Source: Amycolatopsis pretoriensis (GTDB lineage Bacteria; Actinomycetota; Actinomycetes; Mycobacteriales; Pseudonocardiaceae). From it: a stretch of DNA of 64,000 nt. The notes beneath the pieces were generated by a model. The model had not been told where the DNA came from. It ran no database searches and was given only the letters and a program-made list of their open reading frames with translations. Numbering within the stretch: the stretch's first letter is position 1; each line of letters starts with the position of its first letter. Shown here in pieces: positions 52,756 through 61,471 of the stretch. The DNA lies in the NCBI RefSeq assembly GCF_900107925.1, contig NZ_FNUJ01000008.1, positions 248,001 through 312,000 on the forward strand, read 5' to 3'. The position numbers and the translations under genes are program-made.

Positions 52756-52770
52756 AAACATCCGAGGTCT
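52756..52770. promoter_or_regulatory. GntR operator AAACATCCGAGGTCT between mutarotase and gntR genes
   Basis: Contains ACATC-C-GAGGT, a one-mismatch palindrome that closely matches ACATC-C-GATGT found at 60076-60086 ahead of the other fucose operon. It lies 22 nt before the GntR gene start. Confidence 0.6.
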
Positions 52771-52791
52771 GTTGCAGGGAGGGCGGACGCG

Positions 52792-53514
52792 ATGCCCGTC
52801 ACCGATGTCGCGATCGACAAGATCAAGGACATGATCATCTCCGGCGAGCTGGCGCCGGGCGACCGGCTGCCGAAGGAGGCCGAGCTGGCCCAGCGGCTCG
52901 GGCTCTCGCGCAGCTCCCTGCGGGAGGCCGTCAAGGCGTTGTGCCTGATCAGGGTGCTCGACGTCCGGCAGGGCGACGGCACGTACGTCACCAGCCTCGA
53001 GCCGAACCTGCTGCTCGACGCCATGACGTTCGTCGTGGACTTCCACCGCGACGACACCGTGCTCGACTTCCTCGCCGTGCGGCGGATCCTCGAGCCGGCG
53101 GCGACCGCGCTGGCCGCGTTGCACATGAGCGACGACGACATCACCGAGCTCGGCCAGCTGCTCGGCGAGCTGGAGGACTCCCCGACCGTCGAGGCGCTCG
53201 TCGCGAACGACCTGCAGTTCCACCGCAAGATCGCCGACGGTTCCGGCAACCCGGTGCTGTGCTCGCTGCTCGACAGCCTCTCCGGGCCGACCGCGCGCGC
53301 TCGCATCTGGCGCGGCCTCACGCAGGAGGGCGCGGTCGCGAAGACCCGCGAGCAGCACACGGCGATCTACGAGGCCATCGCGGCGCGCGAGCCCGAGCTG
53401 GCGCGCTCGTGGGCGACCGTGCACGTCGCGGGCGTCGAGCAGTGGCTGCGCAACGCCCTGGGCACCGCGGACGACCCGACGGCCGATGCCGAGCCGGCCG
53501 CGGAAGCCTCCTGA
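52792..53514 (+). CDS. GntR-family (FadR subfamily) regulator of the fucose genes
   Basis: 240 residues. A GntR winged helix (about 5-70: IISGELAPGDRLPKEAELAQRLGLSRSSLREAVKAL) precedes a FadR-type all-helical C-terminal domain with metal-site pattern DFHRDD, NDLQFHRKIA and REQHTAIYEAI. The ATG at 52792 is preceded by GGGAGGG. It lies between the two fucose operons, and matching dyads precede both, so it is the likely pathway repressor. The effector is probably a pathway acid such as L-fuconate. Confidence 0.88.
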   Translation: MPVTDVAIDKIKDMIISGELAPGDRLPKEAELAQRLGLSRSSLREAVKALCLIRVLDVRQGDGTYVTSLEPNLLLDAMTFVVDFHRDDTVLDFLAVRRILEPAATALAALHMSDDDITELGQLLGELEDSPTVEALVANDLQFHRKIADGSGNPVLCSLLDSLSGPTARARIWRGLTQEGAVAKTREQHTAIYEAIAAREPELARSWATVHVAGVEQWLRNALGTADDPTADAEPAAEAS

Positions 53515-53542
53515 CAGTGATCCGATGATCACGGAGTGACCA

Positions 53543-54556
53543 TCAGGTCTGGGGCTTTCCGCCCGCGTAGCGAGCGATGATCAGCGCGACCAGGATGATG
53601 GCGCCGTAGATCGCGCCCTGCCACTCCGCCGTCACGTGCGCGTAGTTGAGCAGGCTCGACACCGACGACAGCAGCAGGACGCCGGTGAGGGCGCCGACCA
53701 GGGTGCCCTTGCCGCCGTCGAGCGAGACGCCGCCGATCACCGCCGCCGCGAAGACCTGCAGGATCAGCCCGGACCCCTGGTTCGCGCCCAGCGCGCCGAC
53801 GTACCCCGTGTACGCGAGCCCGCCGATCGCGGCGAGGATCCCGGCGACGACGAACACCGCCCACGCGATCCGGTCGACGCGGACACCGGCCGCCCGCGCG
53901 GCTTCGCGGTTGCCGCCGATCGCGTACAGCGCGCGGCCGACGCGGTGGTAGCGCAGCACCCAGCCGGCGATCGCGAACAGCAGCGCCGCCAGCCACACCG
54001 ACATCGGCAGCCCGGCGAACGTCGTCGTCGCCAGGTTGGTGAACGAGTCCGGCAGGTTGAACAGCGTCTTGCCCTTGGTCGACCCGACCTGCACGCCGCG
54101 CAGGACAGTCAGCATCGCCAGCGTCACGATGAACGCGTTCAGCTTCAGCTTCACGATCAGGAAGCCGTTGACGAACCCGACGAGCGCGCCGCACAGCGGG
54201 ATGATCAGGAGCCCGATCGCCGCGGGCAGCTCGACACCGAACCCGGCCGACGCCGCCGGGATCACGACCATGGCCCCGAGCGCGGGGGCGAGACCCATCG
54301 TCGATTCCAGCGACAGGTCGAACTTCCCGGTGATCAGCACCAGCGACTCGCCCAGCACGACCAGCGACAGCGCCGCCGACGCGGTCAGGATGCTGACGAT
54401 GTTGCTCCAGCCGACGAACGTGTCGTCGACCAGGCCGCCGATGACGAACACGACGACCAGGGCGGGCAGCAGCGCGAGTTCACGCAGCCAGCCGGCTTTC
54501 CGGCGTCGTGGGGGCGCCGGCAACGAAGTCTGCGGAGAGGTCATCACGTCGGTCAC
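53543..54556 (-). CDS. Sugar ABC transporter permease (RbsC type)
   Basis: 337 residues, about ten hydrophobic segments, with the family motif GKFDLSLESTMGLAPALG and AAVIGGVSLDGGKGTLVGA. Last gene of the large leftward fucose operon. The GTG at 54556 overlaps the ATPase stop (GTGA); an ATG four codons later is possible. Substrate is inferred as L-fucose from the operon. Confidence 0.85.
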   Translation of the reverse strand: MTDVMTSPQTSLPAPPRRRKAGWLRELALLPALVVVFVIGGLVDDTFVGWSNIVSILTASAALSLVVLGESLVLITGKFDLSLESTMGLAPALGAMVVIPAASAGFGVELPAAIGLLIIPLCGALVGFVNGFLIVKLKLNAFIVTLAMLTVLRGVQVGSTKGKTLFNLPDSFTNLATTTFAGLPMSVWLAALLFAIAGWVLRYHRVGRALYAIGGNREAARAAGVRVDRIAWAVFVVAGILAAIGGLAYTGYVGALGANQGSGLILQVFAAAVIGGVSLDGGKGTLVGALTGVLLLSSVSSLLNYAHVTAEWQGAIYGAIILVALIIARYAGGKPQT

Positions 54557-56076
54557 GAAAGCTCGACTCCTTCGATGTCGGCCACGAGGTCGCCGTCGGA
54601 CCACCCGGCCTGGTGTTCGGCGACGACGGCCCCGGCGCGCAGCACCAGGACCCGGTCGCTCAGGCGCAGGTCGTCGAGCTCGTCGCTGACGATCAGCACC
54701 GCCTTGCCCTCGGCGCGCACCCGGTCGACGACCGCGAGCAGCGCCTCCTTCGACTTCACGTCCACCCCGGCGGTCGGGTTGATCAGCACCACGACCCGCG
54801 GGTCGCCGATCAGGGCCCGGGCCAGCACGACTTTCTGCTGGTTGCCGCCGGAGAGGTCCGACACGGGCTGCTCGGCGCTCGCGGCCACGATGTCGTAGTC
54901 CTTCAGAGCCTGCGACGCCCGCGCGAAGCGGGTGCGCGGCGACGCGATCCCGCCGCGGCCCAGCTTGTCCAAAATGGACAAAGTCGCGTTGTCGGCGATC
55001 GAGTGCTCCAGGACCAGGCCTTCGTGGTGCCGGTCGCGCGGCACGCACCCGATCCCGGCCCGGATCGCCGCCGGGATGTCGCCCGGCCGCAGCGGCGAGC
55101 CGTCGACGCGGATCGTGCCCGCGGACGGCGTCCGCAGACCGTAGACCGTTTCGGCGACCTGGTGCTTCCCGCTGGCGTTGCTGCCCGCGAGCCCGACGAC
55201 CTCGCCGCGGCGGAGCCGGAACGAGACGTCCCGGAAGCCGTCGCCGGACAGTCCGTCCACCGCAAGGATCTCGGCGGCGTCGGCTTCCAGCGACTCCCGC
55301 GAAGCCGCGTCACGGACCGAGAGACCGCCGGGTTCGCCGGTCATCGCGTCGACCAGCTGCGCCTTGCCGACCTCGGCCACCGGCGCGGTGAGCACGTGCT
55401 TCGCGTCGCGCAGCACGGTCACCGCCTGGCAGACCTCGTAGACCTCGTGCAGGTGGTGGGAGATGAACAGGAACGTCACCCCGCCCGCCTGCATCTGGCG
55501 CATCCGCTCGAAGAGCCGCTCGATCGCCTGGCTGTCGAGCTGCGCGGTCGGTTCGTCGAGGACGATGAACCGGGCGCCGTAGGACAGCGCGCGGGCGATC
55601 TCGACGAACTGCCGGTCCTCGACCGACAGCTCCCCGGCCGGGGTGTCGACGTCGACGTGCACGTCCCACGAGTCGAGCAGCTCGCGGGCCTTGCGCCGCA
55701 ACGACTTCCAGCCGATCGAGAACCTGCCGCCGGCCTGCCGGTTGAGGAACAGGTTCTCGGCGACGGTGAGCTGCGGGACGACCATCGCGTGCTGGTACAC
55801 GCAGGCGACGCGCGCCTTCCAGTCGTCCTGTTTGGACAGTGGCGGGGCCGGCTCGCCGCCGAACTCGACGTGCCCGGTGTCCGTGGCGGACAGGCCGGTG
55901 AGGATGGAGACGAGCGTCGACTTGCCGGCCCCGTTGCGCCCGACGAGCGCGTGGGACTCGCCGGGGTGCACGGTGAGGCTGACGTCGTGCAGCGCCACGG
56001 TGGGGCCGTAGCGCTTCCCGACACCTACGGCGCTGACCACCGGGACGGCGGGTTCGCCGGCGGGCAGCGCGGTCAC
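54553..56076 (-). CDS. Sugar ABC transporter ATPase with tandem NBDs, second NBD degenerate
   Basis: 507 residues, RbsA/MglA layout. NBD1 is intact: Walker A GRNGAGKST, Walker B FIVLDEPTAQLD. NBD2 keeps the signature LSGGNQQKV, but its Walker A reads GSNASGKHQ (His for Ser/Thr) and its Walker B VVVLINPTAGVD (Asp and Glu replaced). NBD2 is thus probably a non-hydrolysing site, as seen in other asymmetric ABC ATPases. The GTG overlaps the binding-protein stop (GTGA). Confidence 0.87.
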   Translation of the reverse strand: MTALPAGEPAVPVVSAVGVGKRYGPTVALHDVSLTVHPGESHALVGRNGAGKSTLVSILTGLSATDTGHVEFGGEPAPPLSKQDDWKARVACVYQHAMVVPQLTVAENLFLNRQAGGRFSIGWKSLRRKARELLDSWDVHVDVDTPAGELSVEDRQFVEIARALSYGARFIVLDEPTAQLDSQAIERLFERMRQMQAGGVTFLFISHHLHEVYEVCQAVTVLRDAKHVLTAPVAEVGKAQLVDAMTGEPGGLSVRDAASRESLEADAAEILAVDGLSGDGFRDVSFRLRRGEVVGLAGSNASGKHQVAETVYGLRTPSAGTIRVDGSPLRPGDIPAAIRAGIGCVPRDRHHEGLVLEHSIADNATLSILDKLGRGGIASPRTRFARASQALKDYDIVAASAEQPVSDLSGGNQQKVVLARALIGDPRVVVLINPTAGVDVKSKEALLAVVDRVRAEGKAVLIVSDELDDLRLSDRVLVLRAGAVVAEHQAGWSDGDLVADIEGVELS

Positions 56077-57116
56077 AGGTTGTTCCCCCAGAGGGCCTTG
56101 TCTTCCACGTTGTCCTTGGTGATGACGGGCGCGGGCAGCTGGTCTTCGAGGATGCCGGGGCTGATCTCGACGATGGTGCTGTCGTGGTCGGTCGGGCCCG
56201 GCTTGAACGTCTCGCCGGCCATGGCCTTCTTCAGCCAGTACAGGCCGTACTTCGCGTAGGCGTCGGCCGGCTGGGACACCGTGGCGTCCAGTTCGCCGGC
56301 GCGGATCGCGGCCAGCTCCTGCGGGATGCCGTCGTTGGACACGAGCACGATGTGCTTCGGGTCGCCGACCGGGAAGAACAGGTTCTTGCGCTTGAGCGCC
56401 TGCTCGGTCGGGGCCAGGTAGACACCGCCGGCCTGCATGTAGACGCCCTTGATGTCCGGGTTGGCGGTCAGCATGCTGTCCAGGCCGGAGGACGCCTTGT
56501 CGGCCTTCCACTCGGCCGGGATCTCCAGCACCTGGACGCCCGGGTACTTCGACTTCATGCAGTCGCGGAAGGCTTCCGAGCGGTCGCGGCCGTTGACCGA
56601 CGCGAGGTCGCCCATGATCTGCACGACCTTGCCGGACTTGACCTTCGCGCCGATCGCGTCGCACGCCTTGGTGCCGTAGGCCTTGTTGTCGGCCCGGACC
56701 ACCATCGCGACCTTGCCGCTCTCGGGGGCGACGTCCACGGCGACGACCGGCACGCCCTTGTTCTCGGCCTGCTTGAGCCCGGCGACGATCGCGGCCGAGT
56801 CCAGCGGCGTCACGACCAGGCCCTTGACGCCCTGGTTGAGGAAGGTGCCGATGTCGGTGATCAGCTTCGCGGGGTCGCTGTCGGCGTTGACCGTCGGGAG
56901 GACGTCGACGCCCTCCTGCTGGGCCATCTTCGGCACGTAGTTGTTGTAGGCCTGCCAGAACGGCGAGGTCAGCAGGGGCAGCGTGGCCCCGACCTTGCCC
57001 CCGGCGCCGCCACCCGCGGCGGGCGCCGACGCGTTGTCCTTGGTGGACCCGCAGGCGGTCAGGACCAGACCGCAGACGGCGGCCGTAGCGGCCACCGTGA
57101 TCACCCTATTGCGCAC
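56073..57116 (-). CDS. Sugar ABC transporter substrate-binding lipoprotein (RbsB type)
   Basis: 347 residues. Signal peptide with lipobox LVLTAC, Gly/Ala linker, and a type I binding fold (GATLPLLTSPFWQAYNNYV, VVTPLDSAAIVAGL, DLASVNGRDRSEAF). The GTG at 57116 has AAGGAGG 5 nt upstream. It lies 34 nt after the SDR gene in the fucose operon; the ligand is inferred as L-fucose or a related deoxysugar. Confidence 0.87.
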   Translation of the reverse strand: MRNRVITVAATAAVCGLVLTACGSTKDNASAPAAGGGAGGKVGATLPLLTSPFWQAYNNYVPKMAQQEGVDVLPTVNADSDPAKLITDIGTFLNQGVKGLVVTPLDSAAIVAGLKQAENKGVPVVAVDVAPESGKVAMVVRADNKAYGTKACDAIGAKVKSGKVVQIMGDLASVNGRDRSEAFRDCMKSKYPGVQVLEIPAEWKADKASSGLDSMLTANPDIKGVYMQAGGVYLAPTEQALKRKNLFFPVGDPKHIVLVSNDGIPQELAAIRAGELDATVSQPADAYAKYGLYWLKKAMAGETFKPGPTDHDSTIVEISPGILEDQLPAPVITKDNVEDKALWGNNL

Positions 57117-57150
57117 CGCATCCTCCTTGATGACAGCGGAAAGTCTTGTT

Positions 57151-57897
57151 TCAGTCGTGGTGAACGGGACCGCGCGGGCGCAGGCCGTACATGCCACCGT
57201 CGACCGCGAGCGCGGTGCCGGTGGTCGAGGCGGAAAGGGGACTCGCGAGGTAGACGACGGCGTTCGCGACCTCCTCGGCGGTGACCAGCCGGCCCATGGG
57301 CTGGCGCGCCGCGAGGGCCGCGCGTTCGGCCGCCGGGTCGGCGGCGGAGTCGAGCAGCCGGCCCACCCAGGGGGTGTCCGCCGTGCCCGGGCACACGCAG
57401 TTGACGCGGATCCGGTCCGGCAGGTGGTCGGTCGCCATGGCCAGGGTCAGCGAGAGCACCGCGCCCTTGCTGGCCGAGTAGAGCGCGCGGTTGGGCAGGC
57501 CGGCCCAGGCCGCGATGGAGCAGGTGTTGACGATCGCCGCGGACGGCGAGTTCCTGAGGTGCGGCAGCGCGGCCCGGGCGAGCCGGACCATGCCGACGAC
57601 GTTGACGTCGAACACGCGGTGCCATTCGTCGTCGTCGTTGGCGGTGACGTCGCCCTGCGCGCCGATCCCGGCGTTGTTGACCAGGATGTCGAGGCGCCCG
57701 AAGCGTTCCACGACGGCGTCGATCGCCGCGCGGACTTCGCTGTCGGAGGAGACGTCGCAGCGGATGCCGTCGTCGCCCGGCTTGAGGTCCAGCGCCACCA
57801 CCTGGGCGCCGCGCGCGGCCAGCAGGTCCGCGGTGGCCTTGCCGATGCCCGAGGCGCCTCCGGTGACGGCGGCCACCAGGCCCTCGAATTCACTCAC
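57151..57897 (-). CDS. SDR oxidoreductase, probable 2-keto-3-deoxy-L-fuconate dehydrogenase
   Basis: 248-residue classical SDR: TGGASGIG cofactor motif, NNAGIG, Ser in CSIAAWAGL, YSASK catalytic Tyr/Lys and PGTADTPW. An Asp ending beta-2 (VVALDLKPGDD) suggests NAD over NADP. In the non-phosphorylated fucose route an SDR oxidises 2-keto-3-deoxy-L-fuconate to the 2,4-diketo acid, which fits its place between the dehydratase and the importer. The GTG overlaps the dehydratase stop by 8 nt. Confidence 0.85.
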   Translation of the reverse strand: MSEFEGLVAAVTGGASGIGKATADLLAARGAQVVALDLKPGDDGIRCDVSSDSEVRAAIDAVVERFGRLDILVNNAGIGAQGDVTANDDDEWHRVFDVNVVGMVRLARAALPHLRNSPSAAIVNTCSIAAWAGLPNRALYSASKGAVLSLTLAMATDHLPDRIRVNCVCPGTADTPWVGRLLDSAADPAAERAALAARQPMGRLVTAEEVANAVVYLASPLSASTTGTALAVDGGMYGLRPRGPVHHD

Positions 57898-59194
57898 TTG
57901 CGGTCTCCGTCCACTCGGGACCGTCCGGGAACCGGAACCGGCGCAGCGTGGCGTCGTGCATGCGCGCGGAGAACCCGGGGGCGGTCGGGGCCAGGTAGCG
58001 GCCGCGCTCGACGACGGCCGGGTCGGTGAAGTGCTCGTGCAGGTGGTCGACCCACTCGATCGAGCGGTCCGCGTCGGTGCCGGACACCGCCACGAAGTCG
58101 AACATCGACAGGTGCCGGACGAGCTCGCAGAGCCCGACACCCCCGGCGTGCGGGCACACCGGGACGCCGAACTTGGCGGCCAGCAACAGGATCGCCAGGT
58201 TCTCGTTGAACCCGCCGACGCGCGCGGCGTCCAGCTGCAGCACCGAAATTGCGTCCGCCTGCAGCAGCTGCTTGAAGATCACGCGGTTCTGGACGTGCTC
58301 ACCGGTCGCCACGCGAATCGGCGCAAGCGCTTTCGCGATCGCCGCGTGGCCGAGGACGTCGTCCGGGGAGGTCGGCTCCTCGATCCAGTACGGGTCGTAC
58401 GGCGCGAGTTCGGTCATCCAGTCGACCGCGGCCTGGACGTCCCAGCGCTGGTTGGCGTCGACGGCGATCCGGACGTCCGGCCCAACGGTTTCGCGGGCGA
58501 GCTTCATGCGCCGGACGTCGTCCTCGAGGTTGCCGCCGACCTTCAGCTTGATCATCTCGAAGCCGTCCGCGACGGCCTGTTCGGCCAGCCGGACGAGCTT
58601 CGCGTCGGCGTACCCGAGCCAGCCGGGAGACGTGCTGTAGGCGCGGTAGCCGTGGGCTTCGAGCTGCTTCACGCGCTCGGCGCGACCGGGTTCCGCGCGC
58701 CGCAGGATGTCCAGGGCCTCGGCCTCGGTGAGCGCGTCGGACAGGTACCGGAAGTCGACCAGGGACACCAGTTCTTCGGGTGTCATGCGCGCCGCGAACT
58801 GCCAGACCGGCAGGTTCGCCCGGCGGGCGGCGAGGTCCCAGGCGGCGTTGACGATCGCGCCGACGGCCATGTGCGCGACACCCTTTTCCGGGCCCAGCCA
58901 GCGGAACTGCGAGTCGCCGACGAGCGTGCGGGACAGCTCGCCGAGCGTGGCCGCGTCCTCGGGGACGTCCCGGCCGACGACGTGCGGGGCGAGCGCGCGG
59001 ATCGCGGCGGCCTGGACGTCGTTGCCGCGGCCGATGGTGAACGCGAGGCCGTAGCCGTCCGGGCCGCCGTCGGTGTGCAGCACGACGTAGGCGGCCGAGT
59101 AGTCCGGGTCGGGGTTCATCGCGTCCGAGCCGTCCAGGTCCTTCGACGTCGGGAACCGGACGTCGAGGACCTCCATGCCGGTGATCTTCGCCAT
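57890..59194 (-). CDS. L-fuconate dehydratase (enolase superfamily)
   Basis: 434 residues, near the length of characterised L-fuconate dehydratases. Barrel motifs are KLKVGG (KxK base), VDANQRW (metal Asp), WIEEPTSPDD (metal Glu), GEHVQNR, QLDAARVGGF and the catalytic His in CPHAGGVGLCE. It removes water from L-fuconate to give 2-keto-3-deoxy-L-fuconate. The family-specific N terminus MDVRFPTSKDLDGSDAMNPD-like region (DVRFPTSKDLDGSDAMNPDP) strongly supports fuconate over galactonate or mandelate relatives. Confidence 0.92.
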   Translation of the reverse strand: MAKITGMEVLDVRFPTSKDLDGSDAMNPDPDYSAAYVVLHTDGGPDGYGLAFTIGRGNDVQAAAIRALAPHVVGRDVPEDAATLGELSRTLVGDSQFRWLGPEKGVAHMAVGAIVNAAWDLAARRANLPVWQFAARMTPEELVSLVDFRYLSDALTEAEALDILRRAEPGRAERVKQLEAHGYRAYSTSPGWLGYADAKLVRLAEQAVADGFEMIKLKVGGNLEDDVRRMKLARETVGPDVRIAVDANQRWDVQAAVDWMTELAPYDPYWIEEPTSPDDVLGHAAIAKALAPIRVATGEHVQNRVIFKQLLQADAISVLQLDAARVGGFNENLAILLLAAKFGVPVCPHAGGVGLCELVRHLSMFDFVAVSGTDADRSIEWVDHLHEHFTDPAVVERGRYLAPTAPGFSARMHDATLRRFRFPDGPEWTETASE

Positions 59195-59196
59195 GG

Positions 59197-60048
59197 TCAG
59201 GCCTGCCTCGCGACCTGGCGCTGCCGGCCGAGCCCGTCGATCTCGAGCTCGACGACGTCGCCGTCGCGCAGGTACGGCTTCGGGTCGGGCTGCCCGAGCG
59301 CGACGCCTTCGGGCGTGCCGGTGTTGATCAGGTCGCCGGGCCGCAGCACCATCACCTGGCTCAGGTGGTGGATGATTTCGGCGACGCTGAAGATCATGTC
59401 CTTGGTGGACGAGTCCTGCTTCTTCTCGCCGTTGATCCACAGGCGCAGGCCGAGGTCCTGCGGGTCGGGCACCTCGCCGGCCGGGACGAGCGCCGGGCCG
59501 AGCGGGTTGAAGTTCTCGCACGACTTGCCCTTGTCCCACTGGGCGGTGCGGAACTGCAGCGCGCGCTCGGAGACGTCGTTGGAGACGACGTAGCCGGCGA
59601 CGTACTCCAGGGCCTCCTCGACGCTGTCGAGGTAGCGGGCGGTCTTGCCGATGACGACGCCGAGCTCGACCTCCCAGTCGGTGCTCGTGGAGCCGCGCGG
59701 GATGAGGACGTCGTCGCCGGGGCCGACCACGACGTCCGGCGCCTTCATGAAGACGACGGGCTCGGTGGGCGGCGTCGCGCCGGTTTCTTCGGCGTGGCGC
59801 CGGTAGTTCATGCCGATGCAGACGACCTTGCCGGGCTGGGCGATCGGCGAGCCGACGCGCAGTCCCCCGACGTCGGCCTTCGGCAGCTCCCCGGCGGCGA
59901 GCGCGGCGGCCACGCGGGCGACGCCGCCGGTGGCGAGGAACCCGCCGTCGACGTCGGCGGTCAGCCCGCCCAGCTCGTAGGCCGTACCGTCGTCGGCACG
60001 CACGAACGGACGCTCACTTCCCGGTTCCCCGAGACGCACAAGCTGCAC
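59197..60048 (-). CDS. FAH-family hydrolase, probable 2,4-diketo-3-deoxy-L-fuconate hydrolase
   Basis: 283 residues of the fumarylacetoacetate hydrolase family: VVCIGMNYRRHAEETG, metal Glu/Asp in DWEVELGVVIG, GYVVSNDVSERALQ and the C-terminal LINTGTPEGVALGQ. In the fucose route it splits 2,4-diketo-3-deoxy-L-fuconate to pyruvate and L-lactate. The GTG at 60048 has AAGGGA 6 nt upstream. First gene of the large fucose operon, directly after the operator. Confidence 0.87.
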   Translation of the reverse strand: MQLVRLGEPGSERPFVRADDGTAYELGGLTADVDGGFLATGGVARVAAALAAGELPKADVGGLRVGSPIAQPGKVVCIGMNYRRHAEETGATPPTEPVVFMKAPDVVVGPGDDVLIPRGSTSTDWEVELGVVIGKTARYLDSVEEALEYVAGYVVSNDVSERALQFRTAQWDKGKSCENFNPLGPALVPAGEVPDPQDLGLRLWINGEKKQDSSTKDMIFSVAEIIHHLSQVMVLRPGDLINTGTPEGVALGQPDPKPYLRDGDVVELEIDGLGRQRQVARQA

Positions 60049-60073
60049 GGATTTTCCCTTCACCCGCCCGACC

Positions 60074-60112
60074 AGACATCCGATGTATATCGCAGCCGGT
60101 TCGCTCGATCCA
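60074..60112 (-). promoter_or_regulatory. Promoter and GntR operator of the fucose catabolic/transport operon
   Basis: Minus-strand -35-like TGGATC (60112-60107), 17 nt, -10 TATACA (60089-60084). The dyad AGACATCCGATGTAT (60074-60088) overlaps the -10 and its core ACATC-C-GATGT is a perfect palindrome, matching the site beside the gntR gene. Confidence 0.65.
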
Positions 60113-60253
60113 GAGCTGACGCCCAATCGGTCGGAAAATTGATCGGATCAGTACCGGTTCAGTGCTCGTTTGAGCACGGCGTGTCACCGATCACAGCCCG
60201 GAATAGCGCAGGTCATCGCGTCGCTGGTCGGAAGCGGGACCGACAGGAGGCGC

Positions 60254-61471
60254 ATGACCACCACGGCGGAACGTACCGCGCCGAGCAGGCGGGCGCAGCT
60301 GAAGTTCGTCCTCATCCTGGGCGGTCTGTCGGCGTTCGGGCCGCTGTCGATCGACATGTACCTGCCCGCGCTCCCGCGGATGGCGGCCGACCTGCACGCG
60401 GCGGACACGACGGTCCAGTTCACGCTCAGCGCGTTCATCGTCGGCCTGGCGCTGGGCCAGCTGGTGATCGGACCGCTGTCGGACGCCCTGGGCCGCCGTG
60501 GCCCCTTGCTGGTGGGGCTCGTGCTCTACGTCGTGGGGTCGGTGCTGTGCGCGGTGAGCCCGGACGCGTGGCTGCTGGTGGCGGCGCGGCTGGTGCAGGC
60601 GGTCGGCGCGGCGGCCGGCATCGTGATCGCCCGCGCCACGGTCCGCGACCTGTTCGACGGCACGGCGATGACGAAGTTCTTCTCGACGTTGATGCTGGTC
60701 AGCGGGCTGGCCCCGATCCTGGCGCCGCTGATCGGCGGGCAGCTGCTGAACTGGACGTCGTGGCGCGGGGTGTTCGTGGTCCTGACGGCGTTCGGGGCGC
60801 TGCTGCTGGCCGTGGTCGTGTTCTTCCTGCCGGAGCCTTCCGGCTCGCGCTCGCCGGCGCGGCTCGGCCAGGGGATGCGGACCTATGGGCGGCTGGCGCT
60901 GGACCGGTCGTTCGCGGGGTACGCGCTGGCGTCCGGGCTGCTGTTCGCGTCGATGTTCGCCTACATCTCGGGCTCGTCGTTCGCGCTGCAGGGCGTGTAC
61001 GGGTTGAGCCCGCAGGCGTACAGCGTGGTGTTCGGGGTGAACGGCGTCGGCATCGTGCTGGCGGGCCAGCTCAACGGGCGGCTCGTGGGGCGGGTGCCCG
61101 AGCGCGTCCTGCTGCTTTCGGGGTTGCTGCTGGGGGTTCTCGGCGGGGCCGCTGTGCTGGCTTCGGCTTTCTTTCGCGCGCCGCTGGCCTTCCTGCTGGT
61201 GTCGTTGTTCTTGCTGGTGTCCAGCATCGGGCTGGTGATGCCGAACGCGAGTTCGCTGGCGCTGGCGTCCCACGCGCGGTCGGCGGGGGCGGCGTCGGCG
61301 TTGCTGGGGGTGCTGCAGTTCGTGGTGGGCGCGGCGGCGACGCCACTGGTGGGGCTCGGCGGTCCGGGGACGGCGGTGCCGATGGCCGCGACCATGGCGG
61401 GCTTCGCGCTGCTGGCACTCGTGGCTTTCCTCGTCCTGGCTAGGCCAGCGACGCCAGATCCGCCGTCTTGA
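60254..61471 (+). CDS. Bcr/CflA family multidrug efflux MFS transporter
   Basis: 405 residues, 12 predicted helices (DHA1 group). The Bcr/CflA opening FGPLSIDMYLPALPRMAADLH and the loop motif GPLSDALGRRGPLLVG are clear. It should export drugs or metabolites by proton antiport. The ATG at 60254 has AGGAGG close upstream, so the earlier in-frame start was rejected. Its 3' end overlaps the converging oxidoreductase by 32 nt. Confidence 0.88.
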   Translation: MTTTAERTAPSRRAQLKFVLILGGLSAFGPLSIDMYLPALPRMAADLHAADTTVQFTLSAFIVGLALGQLVIGPLSDALGRRGPLLVGLVLYVVGSVLCAVSPDAWLLVAARLVQAVGAAAGIVIARATVRDLFDGTAMTKFFSTLMLVSGLAPILAPLIGGQLLNWTSWRGVFVVLTAFGALLLAVVVFFLPEPSGSRSPARLGQGMRTYGRLALDRSFAGYALASGLLFASMFAYISGSSFALQGVYGLSPQAYSVVFGVNGVGIVLAGQLNGRLVGRVPERVLLLSGLLLGVLGGAAVLASAFFRAPLAFLLVSLFLLVSSIGLVMPNASSLALASHARSAGAASALLGVLQFVVGAAATPLVGLGGPGTAVPMAATMAGFALLALVAFLVLARPATPDPPS

